From: Gymnorhina tibicen | Taxonomy: Eukaryota; Chordata; Aves; Passeriformes; Artamidae | Reading direction: 5' to 3' | Assembly: GCA_013399875.1 (NCBI GenBank) | Contig: VXAZ01008167.1 | Span: forward strand, 2,942,534 to 3,006,533 | DNA length: 64,000 nt | Part shown: positions 1 through 13,862 of the stretch, in pieces | Numbering within the stretch: the stretch's first letter is position 1 | How the letters are laid out: every line of letters begins with the position of its first letter | Notes under the pieces: generated by a model | What the model saw: the letters and a program-made list of their open reading frames with translations, nothing else | Databases searched by the model: none | What the model was told of the DNA's origin: nothing | Translations under genes and position numbers: made by a program

Positions 1-299
1 CCGAGGCAGAGGGCCAGCACATGGCATGGTGCTCAAGGCAGAGGGAGAGGGGCTGGTGGCTCGCTGGTCCCCAAGGCAGAGAGAGAGGGCAGGTGACTTG
101 AAGCCCCTTATCCTGGGGAAGAGGGGGGGTGGAGAGAGCACATGGACGAATGGTCTCAGGGCATAGGGGCGGTACAAGGGCGGAGTTGGGGTAACAGAAC
201 CAATGGGAGAAACCAAGGAAGTGGTTAGGACTAGGGGCAGGGGCAGGGGCAAGCCATGTGGAGAGGGCAGGCAGGGATAGGGAACAGGGATACATCACA
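1..299 (-). mobile_element. Solo or terminal LTR fragment, truncated by the window edge
   Basis: Read on the minus strand, this begins TGTGATGTATCCC and runs through a C-rich stretch containing 'ctgcctgccctctccacatggc', 'cccattggttctgttaccccaactcc' (shortened here) and 'ataaggggcttca'. The same order of motifs occurs on the plus strand at 50821-51363, so the two are copies of one LTR family in opposite orientation. The polyadenylation-signal half lies beyond the left edge, and whether proviral sequence follows cannot be seen. LTR identity rests on the second copy, the TG start and the abrupt change from GC-rich to AT-rich sequence at 300. The family name is not known to me. Confidence 0.72.
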
Positions 300-985
300 A
301 TTAGCAGTGTACTTGGTTATTTTTACTAGTCACTATATAGCCAAGATCAAGATGAAGAGAAACAAGTGAGTAAAAGAAACTTTTGTTAAAATTATAAGTA
401 CAATTTAATTTAAGAATGGAGATTACTTTTTGTTTTATGAAAAATGACTGATGTATTTCAAATAAAGGTATCACTATGAGAAAACTTTTAAAATTTTCAA
501 GTCCTTATATTATTATATAAAATTATACAGGGTTATAAAATACAAAAAGCAAATATAATTATATATTATAAAAATATATCGATATAGCTCATATGATATA
601 TTTCTAGATGCTATTAAAAGTATATTATATTTAATTCTTATAATATTTAATGGTTTAGTTATTAACTGTATAGTAGTTTCATATGTTACTTTTAATAAAT
701 GATATTCAGATGAAACACTAGCATACCATTAATGAAACATTTCTTCATAAATTTTGTTGATATTACTGTCAGATGGGAAACTTGTAGCTTGATTGAATCT
801 GGAAAATTAAGTTCCCGTGTGAAGAAAGTTATTAATGACTGGATAGATTCAAGTTTCCATGACAACATACTGCTGTGCTGGATCAAGTGGGATTTTACAA
901 CCATAAATTGTTTTAAAAATTGAACTCAGCTGGAAATAGGACCAATGTACCATAAGGAACTAGCTTGAATCTGCATAGGATTTAA
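300..985. other. AT-rich unique sequence, no gene seen
   Basis: Strongly AT-rich flank between the edge LTR and the first CR1. It has many short TA runs around 505-700. The only open frames are 60-70 codons, overlap on opposite strands and show no recognisable domain. No promoter or RNA gene was recognised. Confidence 0.6.
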
Positions 986-1455
986 CAGAATCATAGGATC
1001 GTTACGACTGGAAAAGACCTTTAAGGTCATTGAGTCCAACCTTTGACCAAACACCAACACATCAGCTAAACCATGGCACTGAGTGCCACATCCAGCCATT
1101 TCTTAAACACTTCCAGGGATGGTGACTCTACCAGTTCCTTGGGCAGTGTGTTCGAATGCTTGACAACCCTTTCAGTGAAGAAATTCCTCCTGATATTCAA
1201 CCTGAGCCTCCCCCAGTGCAGCTTCAGTTCATTTCCTCTTGTTCTGTCCTTAGTTGTCTGGGAGAAGGGAACAACACTCACCTGCCTACAAACTCTTTTC
1301 AGGAGTTTGTAGAGAGCAATGAGGTCTCCCTGAGAACCCTTTTCTTCAGGCTAAACATGCCCAGCTCCCTCAGGCACTCCTCATGTGATTTACTCTCCAG
1401 ACCCCTCACCAGCTCCATTGCCCATCTCTGGACACGCTCCAACTGTAAAGGTGCA
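986..1455 (-). mobile_element. CR1 LINE, 3'-terminal fragment
   Basis: On the plus strand the block opens with 'agaatcataggatc' and 'ggaaaagacctttaaggtcat...gagtccaacc', the reverse complement of the characteristic avian CR1 3' end, so the element runs right to left. The minus-strand frame at 1281-1066 carries the end of the CR1 reverse-transcriptase ORF, with recognisable pieces KDRTRGNELKL, RLNIRRNFFTERVVKH and ELVESPSLEVFKK. CR1 copies are usually 5'-truncated, and this one fades out near 1455 in sequence matching the upstream part of the same region ('ctctggacacgctcc'). Good preservation suggests a fairly recent copy. Confidence 0.93.
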
Positions 1456-4400
1456 ACCCTTCTGCTTGCTGAGGCTCTGCAATAGCAGCTTCACTTACAG
1501 GGCACAGACACTGTGAACCCATTTGCTTTTCCACCCAGGAAAACTCTGAGACTGGGACCCAGCATCAGCTTGCTTTGGGACATTCTGTAATAAAAGATAC
1601 TTGAGTTTGGGGGTTGTTCCATTATAGTATAAAATTCTGGCACCATTTCACACTAAGTCCTTTTCACCTCTCCCTCTAATGCTGTATCTCTTTGACATTT
1701 CAATTCTGGATGCTAAACTGCAGAAAAATGCAATCATCTTTGGAAGTGGTGAAACTCTTTTTATGTCCTTACATTTCTTTTGCTCTCTGGATGGTTTATT
1801 AGCTTGATTCCATGTGTTCAGTCTTGGTTTTTGCTCCTAAATATCTTCTCTCCTCAAACACCTTTCTCCCATGATATATTTATCAGCAGCTTCCTGTGAT
1901 GGATGTAGGTATTGAGGGAATTAATGAGGCTGAAACCAGTAATTGTGGTGACAGTTTTTGTGACAGCAAATTTTATGGTCCAGATTTCATGGTCCAAATT
2001 TACAATTAGAAAATCGACTTTATGTGAAATTCACTTAGGTCACCTTGTTATTTCTATGATGCTTCCCCTCTGTCATGTTTTCTGTCTCTCATCTACTTTG
2101 ATGTGTATATTTTGGGCTAAGTCTGTCAAGGGCCAGCACAGAGACAGCCACGTTTAAAATGGGAAATGAGAGATCACCACAGCATTGAGGCTGAGCTCAG
2201 TCGATGGGACTCAGGTACATGAATATCCTAACACAGTGTTAGAAAAAGGAAAGGAGGCCACAGCAAAGATAATCTTCTTACTTCAGGGGGTCTCCATCTG
2301 ACATAGATCTTGTTCCTGTATTGCATCCATCACAAGGAATCACCTGTATTGACTGAAGTCTGAAAAAAGATTTACATATCCTACATGTCTTTGTAATATG
2401 AAAGTGCAATACCTGTTCTTCTGAATAATTCATGGTTGTACTATGTGGATACAAAAAGGGCTGTGAGAAAGGTTTTTCCAGCTTCTTGCAATATTCTGTG
2501 TGAATCTTTCCTTTCTCAGGCAAGCTATGAAAACAATAAGATGGTTTTTGTATAACTATCTGAACACCTGGTGTTTGTCTAAGTTCTGTTTATGATACAC
2601 TGGTGAAATGTTATTGAAATGGGTGTTGCAAGACTTTAGCCAATCACCCTAGGGAGTGGGTGATCACTGACCAATCACCTTATGTAATTACACATATAAG
2701 TGGGCATTTATTTAATGAAATACTTCACTTCCTTGCTGGATATGAGTGGTTTCATTTCTTCGTCCCTGGTATACAGATACAGTATTACATTCACAAAATA
2801 ATTTCAGAAAGTTTATTTGAACTGTTATCCAAAGACTTGAGATTTCTGCAGCGTTAAAATTAAACCAGTTACCTTTTTTTAATTAAAAAAAAAAGGTTTA
2901 TTTTTAGAAAACCAAACCAAACCAAAACCCTTCCCCTGAAAATTTAGTTTCTTAGCCATGAATAAGGTAAAATTGAGGGTATTCTTCTCCAAATGACTGT
3001 TCATGCAAGGAATATGGTTTTATCCAAACACTCTTCTTGTGAGTATTAAACAGCTTTTTATATATTATTCACTCTGACGGCTCAGGCCCATGGGATTCTT
3101 CCTTACCTGGTATGGACCTTGAGTAGACATGAGGCCATTATGATAGTTCACTTATCTGGAAGAGAGCACAGGTAGGGTATCCTTTTTGCCGCAGCACATC
3201 ACTATAGGAACACCTTTTGGTACATTATTTTACATATTTTACATATTATTAAAACCAGTGGTTTAGGAAATTGGAGGGTGAAGGAAAGTTTTTACAGACT
3301 ATGAATCTGTTCTGCTTCTCTGGGTAGGACTCATTGTACCTAAGTTTTGTTATCAAACACTTCAGTGTCCAGTTCACTTTTAGAACCTGTGAAGGGGAGA
3401 AACATGAGAAAACAATCCATTTCTTCTCTCTCAAACCCAATTTAGGATGGGATTAGCAGTTTTTTATGATGTGCCTGTTGATCTACAAGTACTAGGAAAA
3501 ACAAAAGCAATAGTTTAGATTAAATATTGGAGGTTTTTTTCAGCTACAGATAATAACTGAAAAACTGACCAGTACCATGCTTTTCACATATCATTTGGAC
3601 ATCCCTTCATTTTTTTGACTTCTCTGATGAGAAAGATACTGTGATACAAAACAGCCTCCTCAGCAAGTGTTGCCAAAGACAGAAGCTGATTTGATTTCTA
3701 GAACCATATTTAGTGTATTTGAGGCATGAGTTTTCTCAAATTTCCACAGTGATCATGCTTTTGATATTAACTCTGTATTTGCAAGAGCATCGAATTGAAT
3801 TAAAAGTCAATATCAGGTCACTGAGTGAAAACTTTTATGTTGGAAAAGTACCAGTCTTCAAAAGCAAAATGTACCTCAGCTGTGAAAAAATAAGTTATTT
3901 ACCTTAATTTGAAAAATGTTATTGTTTTCACATTTTTTGGTGCTGTTTCCAAATGAAAGTACAATGGTAGGTGAGATTCAATTAAGGCCTGATCTCATAG
4001 CTTTAAATAGAATAGGTCTTGTCTAGCTGTGAAATTATCATTTATTTGCTAAGTAGGCTTTGTGCTGTTGCACTGGGTGAAGTTAAAACATATTTGAATG
4101 TCTTTCATGTATCAGGTTTTTACACTTCTTTAGTATATCCTGTTCATAGAATCTTTTTTCATTTTTTTCTCTCTGATTAAGAGAAAATGCTAAACACTGC
4201 TAATTCACTGTCAGTGAATGACAAAAGAAAGTATTGTTTTATGCTAATGGGTGTTTAAAGCAGCCCATGAGATAGAAACAATTGACAACAACTGAAAATG
4301 AAGTCTCACAGAGATTATGCTAATGGAGATTTTCATTTTAAAAAGATGAATTTTGATTTTTTCCTACTGAAATATTGTAATTACTGTAAAAGTAAAGCAA

Positions 4401-4966
4401 TAAACAGAATCTAATGACTGATCCTATCTTGTATAACTTAATAGTCTTTTCATAACAAAAATATCACATGAATTTTCATCTATAAGAAGCTGATGTGATC
4501 ATTATAAATCAAATTGAATACAATAGGTATGATCAATATGCTTGAAGTGCAGAAGCACCAGAAAACTGGAAGCTGCTTAATATGAAGCCAACAGATCTTT
4601 GAAGGGAGACTCCAGGAACTGTGGAGTAGGAGTGTGAGACCCAGTAGTACCTTTAATGAAGAGTAGAATTGAAGGACACACGGATAAATAGTGGGTGTGT
4701 GCCAAGGTATCCTTTGGAAAAAAATTCAACCCTTACATGCCTACTGGGGTACTTTGAAGAAACAATAAATACGTGGACTTAATAGTAATATATTTATTTG
4801 GACTTGTTAATATATTTATCTCTGTTTCCAAGAGATAGTCAATAAAAAGCCAAAGGAAAGCATAAAGTAATTTTCCCAAAATAAAGCTGCTGCAGTATAA
4901 AATGGGAGTTCTTTTTCTGGTTGAATAATTTGTTAATTGTTAGGAAAAGGGGGATAGCAGGAAGCA
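1456..4966. other. Non-coding AT-rich sequence
   Basis: About 3.5 kb with no recognised repeat or exon. It includes a hairpin at 2871-2897 (ACCTTTTTTT and AAAAAAAGGT arms around an AATT-containing centre), followed by short 'aacca' repeats. Open frames are at most about 80 codons, have no family signature and are treated as chance. Confidence 0.55.
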
Positions 4967-5285
4967 ATCAGATTTACAACATAGGTAGGTCACAGGTGGA
5001 GTTCCCCAGTGTCTATCGTGGGAAAGTGATATCAATAATGAGGCAAAAATTTGCTAACGACATTAAGTAATTTTTGGTAAGGAAGACAGGGAAGCTGATG
5101 GCTTCTGGAAGATATTACAACACTGAATAGTGAAGCAATGAAATGACAGATGACATTCAATGTAGATAAATTTTACATGATGCTCAAGCAGTAACATTCC
5201 AAACTTTCAATAGAAAATGACTGGTTTTTATTGGACTGTTATCACTCAGGAACAAGACCTGAGGTTACAGTACATAATTCTGTCA
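4967..5285 (+). mobile_element. Ancient degraded CR1-type LINE fragment (reverse-transcriptase region)
   Basis: Broken translation still shows the order of the CR1 polymerase core on the plus strand. A 'caggtggagttcccca' segment (GGVP, the start of the VPQGSVLGP motif) is followed by KFA-DDIK-like sequence near 5046-5068. Next comes AMK*QMTFNVDKFYMMLK near 5137-5190, matching the WQMxFNxDKCKVMH block of the family. It ends in WTVITQEQDLRL-like sequence near 5230-5270, where EKDLGV is expected. The conserved Trp codon is a stop and several frames must be joined, so it is long dead. It is clearly older than the other CR1 copies here. Confidence 0.7.
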
Positions 5286-8200
5286 AAATATTAACTTACT
5301 GATAACCAGTGTCATCAAAGCATGTGGAATATTCAGGATTATAGGGAAAAAATAAGTTAAAGAACATAATTAGACCACTGCATAGGTCCACAGTGTGTCC
5401 ACATCTTCTGTAGGGTATGATGTTCTCATTCCTTGCCAGTTTTATTAAAAAAAAAAAAAGAAAGTAGCTTTCGAACAGAAAAAAAATGGGTGATGAAAGG
5501 TCTGGACCAGGTCTGTACAAGGTTCTGTATCCTATGTAGGGCTGGCTTTTCAACCTGCAGACAGACAGTTCAGGAGGATATTACCAAGACCTATAAACCA
5601 TGGGTGTCCTAAAGAAGACGGATGGGGATCAACTATTTGTTGTCTTTTCTGGTACAAAACCAAACTAACTAATAGAAATGAACATAAAGAAAACTAGCAA
5701 GTGGCAAATTGAAAAGAAATTGAAGAGAGCAGCTTTCATACAGGATGGAGAATCTTCCCAGGCTGCTGTTTACAAGGACAGCTGTCTGTTTCTGGAAGTC
5801 ACTGAGTCATCTAAATGGATCTATGATTTTATAAACTGCTGGAGGCAAGGGAATTATTTTTGGTAAGTATTAGTATTTGCTGTATAATGCCATCTCCCAG
5901 ATAGTCACTGTTGGTCACTGTCAGAGATAAAATAGTCAAATAACTGCATCACAGTTCTGACATAATATGCCTATTTTTATATGGTTATTATCAGATCCAA
6001 CCTCCTGCATGCTGTGGTTAAGTGTAGATCACAAAGACGTCATTTTTTCCTTTGGAGACAATGCTTTAGAGAGATTTAAAAATAGATGAAGTATCCAAGG
6101 AGCATACTTGAAAAAACCAAAGTCTTTTGTAAAAGCTTCAGAGATTATCAACCTCTATATACTTTTTGAGGGTGCTAAATCATTAAACTTTCTTTGCAGC
6201 ATTTTCTTTTAATTCAGAAAAACAAAATCTGTTGCTTTACAAAGCAGAACTACTGAAAATAATGAGACTTTTGCATAAATTAAAGAGGTTTCTATAATTT
6301 TCTGTGAAGTTAGTAAGGGTTGGTGTATTAAATTACTCTGTGCCAATTGTGCTTTTCCAGCTGTTGGTGAGGACTCAATTCAGTCAGCCAAGTTTAAGTA
6401 CTTAGCACTACTTGAAGGTGGCTGATGGTATCTCAGACATCCTCAAGGATCTGGCAGACGCAACACAAAGGTTAAGCGAGACATTTCTGGAATAGGAACT
6501 TGAAATCAGACAAAACTAACACTGTGCCACAGCAAATGGTGCCAATGATTAACTGCAACATAATTGTCTCTGTTGCACCTAAGTCATCCCTTGTGATATG
6601 ACTTAGCCCAAAATATCAGTGAAACAACATCATCTCCCTTTATTATTTGAATTAAGAAATTGCAAATGGACAATCACATTCTCCATTTCTGTTAGGATGC
6701 CACTTTGGTCATATGTCCAAATATAAAAATAAAAAAAGTTCAGGCTTAATGTCCATTGCTAACCAACTTTGTCACTCCTTTTTTGTTCCTTTTCTAAATA
6801 ACATCTTTTTCTCTTTCTGTAATGGATAGAATGTGCAGAATCCATTTGTTGGGTGAAGTGGTTACAGTTCTATATCAGTTCTTTAATGGAACATACTGGC
6901 ATAAAAGTTAATTTTGTATTTATTAGTAGAGATATATTCTAGTAGAACAACAACTTAAAAGAATCAAACAATAATGAGAATTTGTCTTTAATTAAGCATT
7001 TCACTGAATGGAATAGTAGGGAGAAGAATCTTAGGGAGCCATAGTTAAATTTAATGAGATTGATCGTCTGAACTCCACGCAGGTGGCAGCAACAAGATGT
7101 GCCACTGACAACAATTAAAATTGTAAACATAAAACATAGTCATTATTTTTCTGAAGTGAACTGAATTTTATTGTGTTCCCCCCCTTTCCTCCATCTTTTT
7201 TGCCTGCTTCCACCAATAAGGCATCTATTGGGTTGCATGTTAAAATGGTAACAACATAAAGCTACTACAGGCCCAGTCATGGAGGTTACTCATTTTCCCA
7301 GACAAGGATGAACTTCATGAAAACAGTGTTTCAGAGAGAAAATCTTGAGAGGAACCAGTTCCTGGGTATTTTACTCTTCTGTCTCACACACACCATGTGC
7401 TTTAACTGATCCAGTGGTGACAGCATGGAAACCTATCACTGCATTACCAATCCAAGGGAAATTCACTTCCTTTTTCCAAAAATTATGACTGGCCACCGAA
7501 TAGGACTGTTAGCCATTCCAGAAAGCACACCAGTTTTTCTGCCAACACAGCATCTGCAGGTGCAGGGCATCAGTATCTTACCAATGAGAAATAATGTGAA
7601 CATTAGCACCAGTGTTTACGCTGGTATCTGCAAAAGTGATTTTTTGTAACCCCATTCTCATACCAGCCCCACTGAGATGACTCACCTAAGGACTGCTCTG
7701 GAGGAGCTGTGTGGGTGGGAATGGGAAAAATCCTTGGTTCCTGTGTCTTAGCTCACTCCTCTTTGTAACAGTTGGATGTCAAAATTCACAAACCATTTCC
7801 CCTTGATGTCAAGGACTGTGCAAGGACAAAATAATAGCATACATAGTGGGGCATTTAAATGTGACTTGGAGAGCATACTTTGGAGCAGGCTGAGGTTAGA
7901 TAAAGTCCCATATTACCCTCCAATAACTTCCATATGCATTAGAGTACAATGATAGTAATGCATTCACTGTCCTATTTTCTTAATCCTCTTTCTAGGGGAG
8001 CTGTGGCGTGGGTGGAAATCAAGATTAAAAGATAGGAGCCTAGATAACTGTGCATAGCTAAGCCCTGAAAATATTAATTTTTGTCTTTGAACTGCGCTAG
8101 TCATGGTGGGGAGTAAATTAATGCAGGATTAGAAACACTATTTTATACAAGATGTGATACAGGGCCAAACTGAAGAGCCTTATTCCCTGTTAATTAAGCC

Positions 8201-11200
8201 ACACAGTTCATATTGTTCAAAAATACTGATTTAAGGAGGAGAACTGCAAATTAGAAAATGTTTTTGTCTGGTTATGTTTAATTTTAATTAACTGGAAACA
8301 AACTAATTTGACAAGTGTTTCACAACACAGAACTTGTAAAGGGAGAGATGAAGGTTATGCATCATCTGTGGAAGTAAAACTGCATTAAAAAAACCCTAAA
8401 TAAATACTGTAGACTTTAAGTAAGACATTTAAAACATTTTACTGTAAGCTTTTTATAAAAAATATTTTTACTTGGCTTGAAATTAATGATTAAATATTTC
8501 TTAACTCCACCACTACACATTTCAACAAACAGAATTGACCATTTCATATCATTTTAGTCTGAATTCCACAAAAAACACCCATGCAATGAAGAACAGCTCA
8601 CCTATCATCAGCATTCTAGAGGGGTCATCCTGTACTAAGCTGTGTCTCTAATATAACACAGCCTTCGGAAGTAAAAATCTCACTTCAGCAATGAAAGGGG
8701 GAAGCCTAAGTGATTAATTTAAGATTTGAGTATCAGCAACAAAATTTAAAAAAAAAAAAACAACGTGTGAATCCCACCTTTTAGATTATTGATGCCTTTG
8801 TTCAGGCAGAAAACTTTCTACATTATATTTGCTTGCTCAGGAACCAAAATTGGAGTGATTCATGTCATGTTAGATTATCCACAGAATTCAGTGTATTTGG
8901 TCTCCTTGGGATTGACAATGTAGATGTTTCTGTTGTGAAAGTCTAAGCTCCTGCTTCTATATCATACTGGAATATCAGCATCTGCCAAGTATTAAATATA
9001 TGCTATGAATAACAGAAAACATAAAATTGGAGGTAAGGCATTAGACAAGTAGTTGAGAATAATGCCTTAGTATCTTCACTATCTAGGTGAGAAAAGATGA
9101 AGATAAACATTTTATTCTAATTTGTATCTTACATTTATTTACAGCCAATTTTGCACTAATTTGATTTGTTTCCACTAAGTGTGTCTGTTACTCTCCTTTC
9201 CTTCAACAATGGTACTTAAAATCATTTATTATTCCCCATTACTTGTGCTCTTCCGGTTGCTTTTTCTGCTCTGGAGAAAAGGAATTTTCCTGTACTAAGA
9301 TTTTCTTTACTTAAGATTTTTAAAATGTCTGTAGAAACAGACTGGCCCACTTGCCTCTGGAAGGATCAATCTCTATGGATTGCAACCCAGTGATTAAGAA
9401 CTAACTCTAGGAAGAAAGAGGTCTATAAGATACGTCTGAGAGAGAGAGATAGCAGAAGAAAGGCAGTGTGTTAGTCTGGTCAATCTCCCACAGAGATGTC
9501 AGACAGGAAATGTTGTGGACTTCATGAGGTACCCAGCTGGTAGCTCAGTGGAATGAAGGGAAGAAGGGGAATATGAAGCGCTGAGTTACCTGAGAGTGCT
9601 TAAAGAGAAACTGCTTATGAATATTAGAAATTTTTCTAGACTGCTACTTCTGTTTGTAAATTGAACATTTTCAGGCTCAAGGAGGGGGAAGAAAGAATAT
9701 TTTTGACTCTTGGAAGTCACAACATTATGATTACTTCATGAAATGCTTGCCCTTTGTAATGCCTAATTGTGCTTAATATGACAGTTTTCAGATACTCGTA
9801 ATTGTTCCCTGAGCAGGGAGGTCTCTGAATCTTTCTGTAGGGAATTTAGTTTCTTCATTACAATTCTTTGAGAAGCCATGTGATTGAGATCAGGGAACAG
9901 ATCTTGCAAAAAAATATAGCAAAGTCTTCATCTGAAGACAAAGCTTGCTTACTACAGAACTTTCCAGATAAGTTTGTTTTTTAAGGAATCACTTTTAGTT
10001 AAACACAACACTACACACAATTCTTTCAAAATGAGCACTAAATTATACTTTTTTTTTTTTTTAACTTTTAATACATAGGGCCAGCTGCACAGACAATTAT
10101 TAACTTTCACTAAGTGATGTCAAGTCTTCTTCAAAAAAAACCTCTTAGACAGAAAGTTTGAGGTATGACTAAAGATTTGATCAAGCCCTGATAGTTACCT
10201 CAGGAGGTGAAATCTTCAAACCTTTCTCACAGTCTTTTGAAGCAGAATCTCTTGATCAAGTCAGTCAGTGCAGCCTGGGAGCTGGAAAACCTGTGTCTCT
10301 TGACAATAGACCAGGGGTGGAAAGGTGAAAATAGAGTAGGAGCTTTGGAAGATGAGAAGAGCTTCAGGGACACTGAGATAGAAAAAGGAGCAGATTTAGC
10401 AGTTTAGACTCATCTCAGTTCAAGCTGCAACTGTTCCTTTGCTAACAGGAACAACAGAGTTGTGTTAAGGAACATCAGGAATATATGAGGAACTGGCATT
10501 TCCTTCTGCTTCTGAGTTTCTGTTTCCCAGAGGTTTTCAGATAATCTTCTAAGGCTTCCATGATGTCCCCCAGAAAATATTCCTATCTTGTTTTTCATTT
10601 CTTGAATCAGTGGAAAGTGTCATAGTGAGAGCCCTTAGAACTTGTGAGAGATGGGGAGTATAGGGTCTGTCTATATTTGTGTGTATTAGGGGAGGTGGGG
10701 AGCACATTCTTTACTAAAATATTGTAAGATCAGCTGTTATAAATTCATGTACATGTGTATGCTCTGATTTCAATACAATGATTTTTTTTTATTTGACCAT
10801 GACCGTAAGTAAATATTGAAAATGGTCCATACTCAGTCAAAGTAAGACCAGATTGGCACAACATAGGATGAATGTGCCATTACGAGTGAACGTTAGTCTT
10901 GCAAAAAATTGAATTGTCTATGTAAACAAGCTGTGAATTTCTCAAGGGAGTTCTGTTTGGATACTCCAGCACTGGCCCTAGGAATGTTAGGATTACCTCT
11001 AGAGTAGCAAGATATTGCTGTGGTCATGCCTTGTCCAAAATTCCAGAGTAGTTTACTTTCAAGATGAGTGGTTCCATGCCATCTGGTTGCTGGGGAAGCT
11101 GACAGCTGTGATACCTCCTTCATTCATAGGAACTGTTGAAACGCAACTGGTTGGTGACAGTCAAAATGGCACCAGGGACACCCCCAGTGACTTATCAGTG

Positions 11201-13862
11201 TAGATGACTGCCTGCCACTGCCCTGACACTCCTTAATACACAGGTATAGGCACTGCTTTAGAGAACTGCCGTCCTAATACCATGTACCCAGCACTTTCTC
11301 AGGTGTCCTGCCTTCTCACAGCTCTGAATTGCACTGTGACTGTGGGTAGTTCCTTAGAGTCACCAGTACCTGAGGAGACTACGCTCCTGTGTGAGATTTG
11401 CACAAAAAGTATGTTTTAATGTATATGTTTAATAGCTGCCCAAGTTAGGACTAAGCTCACAAGGTTCCTTGCATAATCCATCCAGAAAAAAGTACCTTGG
11501 CAGGTTGATTTGGGGCATGGAAACTAAGCCATACTATGTATTGCCATCTAGAGGAGCCATTTTTTTAAGGGGGAAGAAAAATCTCCTGATCAGGGATTCT
11601 TCTTTCTCACCAAACTGCGTGAAAGTGACTGGCTTCTACTGGCAACTCTGCAATCATGACATCATGATTGAGTTTGTCATCCTTGCTCATAGTAAAAAAG
11701 ACAGTTTGGTGCTTAAATGGGTCTCTGAGTCACTCAGAATCAGATTCACATCTTCTCTGAAAGAACCTATTTGTGAGAGAATCTATCTTACCAGGATGGT
11801 GACAGCTACTTTGGAGGGAAGTGCACAGATGGCAAGGTCTCCATCGTGGCACTGCTATGATTTGGGGCATCTTTCTGCAGACAGCTTTGCAGGAACTGCA
11901 ATTCATGTCAATGAACCGTCTGTATTCCTTTTCGTTCCTATGCCTTGTACTCTTTATGTGGAAAAGCAGAAGAAAAGTACTTACAGCACTGTCTTAAAAT
12001 TCTCTCTTTTAAAAGGCTATTTTTTAGTGAAGGTGGGGTCTAGTCTTGGAAAAGCCACATTTCTTATATAAGCTGTAGTATTTCCATAACTAATAAATAA
12101 AACCCAAAATAATAAAGAAAATAAATATTAAAAGTGAGACTCATACTTGGATTCTCCATTGCTCAATGCAGTTTTCTCTTACCTGCTGTAGGCAAAAATG
12201 TTTTTACAAAAGTGTCAGACAACATATGGGACTTAAAGTTAGGTGTCAAATCAAACTTTAGCATATAATGTGATTGTCCATATAGCAAGGAAGTATCTAT
12301 GAATGACACAGGTGCCTGTCACTGTTGGGTAAGAGCCATGGTTGTGAATAGTGGCTGTTAAAGAGCAATATTATGTTTGTCTTAGAGACCCAAGGCCATG
12401 GATATGCAGCCCAGATTGATAAAATAATACAACTCTACTAGAAATTCCCTCAGCCTCAATTTCCTCATGTTTACCAGCAACTTTTGACAATGTAAAAGAG
12501 ATTATAATCCCATTGGTCAGCCCCCCTTTCAGATTGTCAAACAGATTTGAGACACTTATTCACCTGCCTTTCAGAGAGTTGTTGGATAATTAAGTGGTCT
12601 TTCTTCCTCTAAATCTTCAGAGAATTTCCTGAAGAAATCCAGGTGGGCGGCTGACTGTGACCTGGAGCCTTTGGAAAACCACCAGAAAGCATTGACTCTA
12701 AAATCTTCCTTTCGTTGATTTCCACTGGGAGCAGGGGGAATCTCTGGTAAAGAGATGGCAATGCACAGTCTGTAAAAGAAAAGGTGTTAGTATTGAAGTG
12801 CCAGTAACACTGGAAGGGGACACAGGACATGGATTCAGAAGGGACCTGTGTGAGACCTGGAGAAGCTGAGCAGCATCAGAAGCAGGAGCACAAAGCCAGA
12901 ACCAAGAAGAAAAGACAACTTAAAATAAAAGGGTGTGAAGAAGGAGCTTGAGGAGGTGTTTCTTCATTTTGAATCTCCCTCATCAGAACTGGCAGGCAAA
13001 GATATGGCAATGATAGCAACTTTGATTGCAAGACCAAAATGATTTTGACAGCAACATCAGAATTATGTCAAATGCAACAAGTAAACTGCTCATTCCATTT
13101 AGCTACCCAAGTAGAGGGATACCCCAAATAACTAATACCTCATGGCAACAGTCAAAATCACAGTAACTTTGAAATGACAAATGGATAATGCAAGGGACAA
13201 GGCCAAAGCAGAAAGAGATTTGCCAATATCAAAATTGCCAGTCACTGATTATAGGAATGCTTGGAATAAGGAGCAAAGACAAAAGAAAACAGGTAAATGA
13301 CATTCAGAGTGAGAGCTGTTTTCTTGCCCTCACAGTGAAGTTGTATACTACTATTTCACATAAAATATGTGTTGAAAGCAATCTAAATTACAGAATAGTT
13401 TAAAAGAAAAAAGGTATCAGAAGCAGTGGATTCTTGTATTGTTCAAAGAAAAAAACCAGCTTCAAAAGGAAGGCGGTAAGCCTTCAAAAAGATGAAAAAG
13501 ACAGACAGTGATATAAAAAGTGCACAAGAATGAGAAGAAAGGAAAGAAAGAGTGATCTTTATGACTGGAAGTTTCTTCCAAATCCAGACATAATTCATGA
13601 AAAGGGGAAAGAAGTTCCTGAGAGAAATGTAAGTCCAAATATGAGATATAACAAGTTGTAGTTGAAAGGAACTTCAATGCCAAATTTAAATCCCTTGGGG
13701 GAAAAGATGGGTAAAAAAGGAGAGAAAGGTATTTTATTCATTATAATGTACACATAAAACCTTTCAAAGCAGTTCAAATATTTAAGCAGCTGCAATGAAA
13801 AACTTTTATATTATCTGAGAATGAAAGCACATTTCTGGAATCACATATCTTTGAGTCTCTGA
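5286..13862. other. Long stretch without recognised genes or repeats
   Basis: About 8.6 kb of AT-rich unique sequence with short homopolymers (A run near 8748-8760, T run near 10050-10062). A 200-codon plus-strand frame at 11469-12071 matches no family I know and contains a 20-bp palindrome. A minus-strand exon-like block ends upstream at 12769, preceded by a good pyrimidine tract; see findings. Nothing else is supportable. Confidence 0.5.

Noticed and set aside
3187..3215. Sequence resembling the start of U6 RNA ('gccgcagcacatcactata')
   Set aside because: Similarity stops after about 15 bases; no U6 body or terminator follows.
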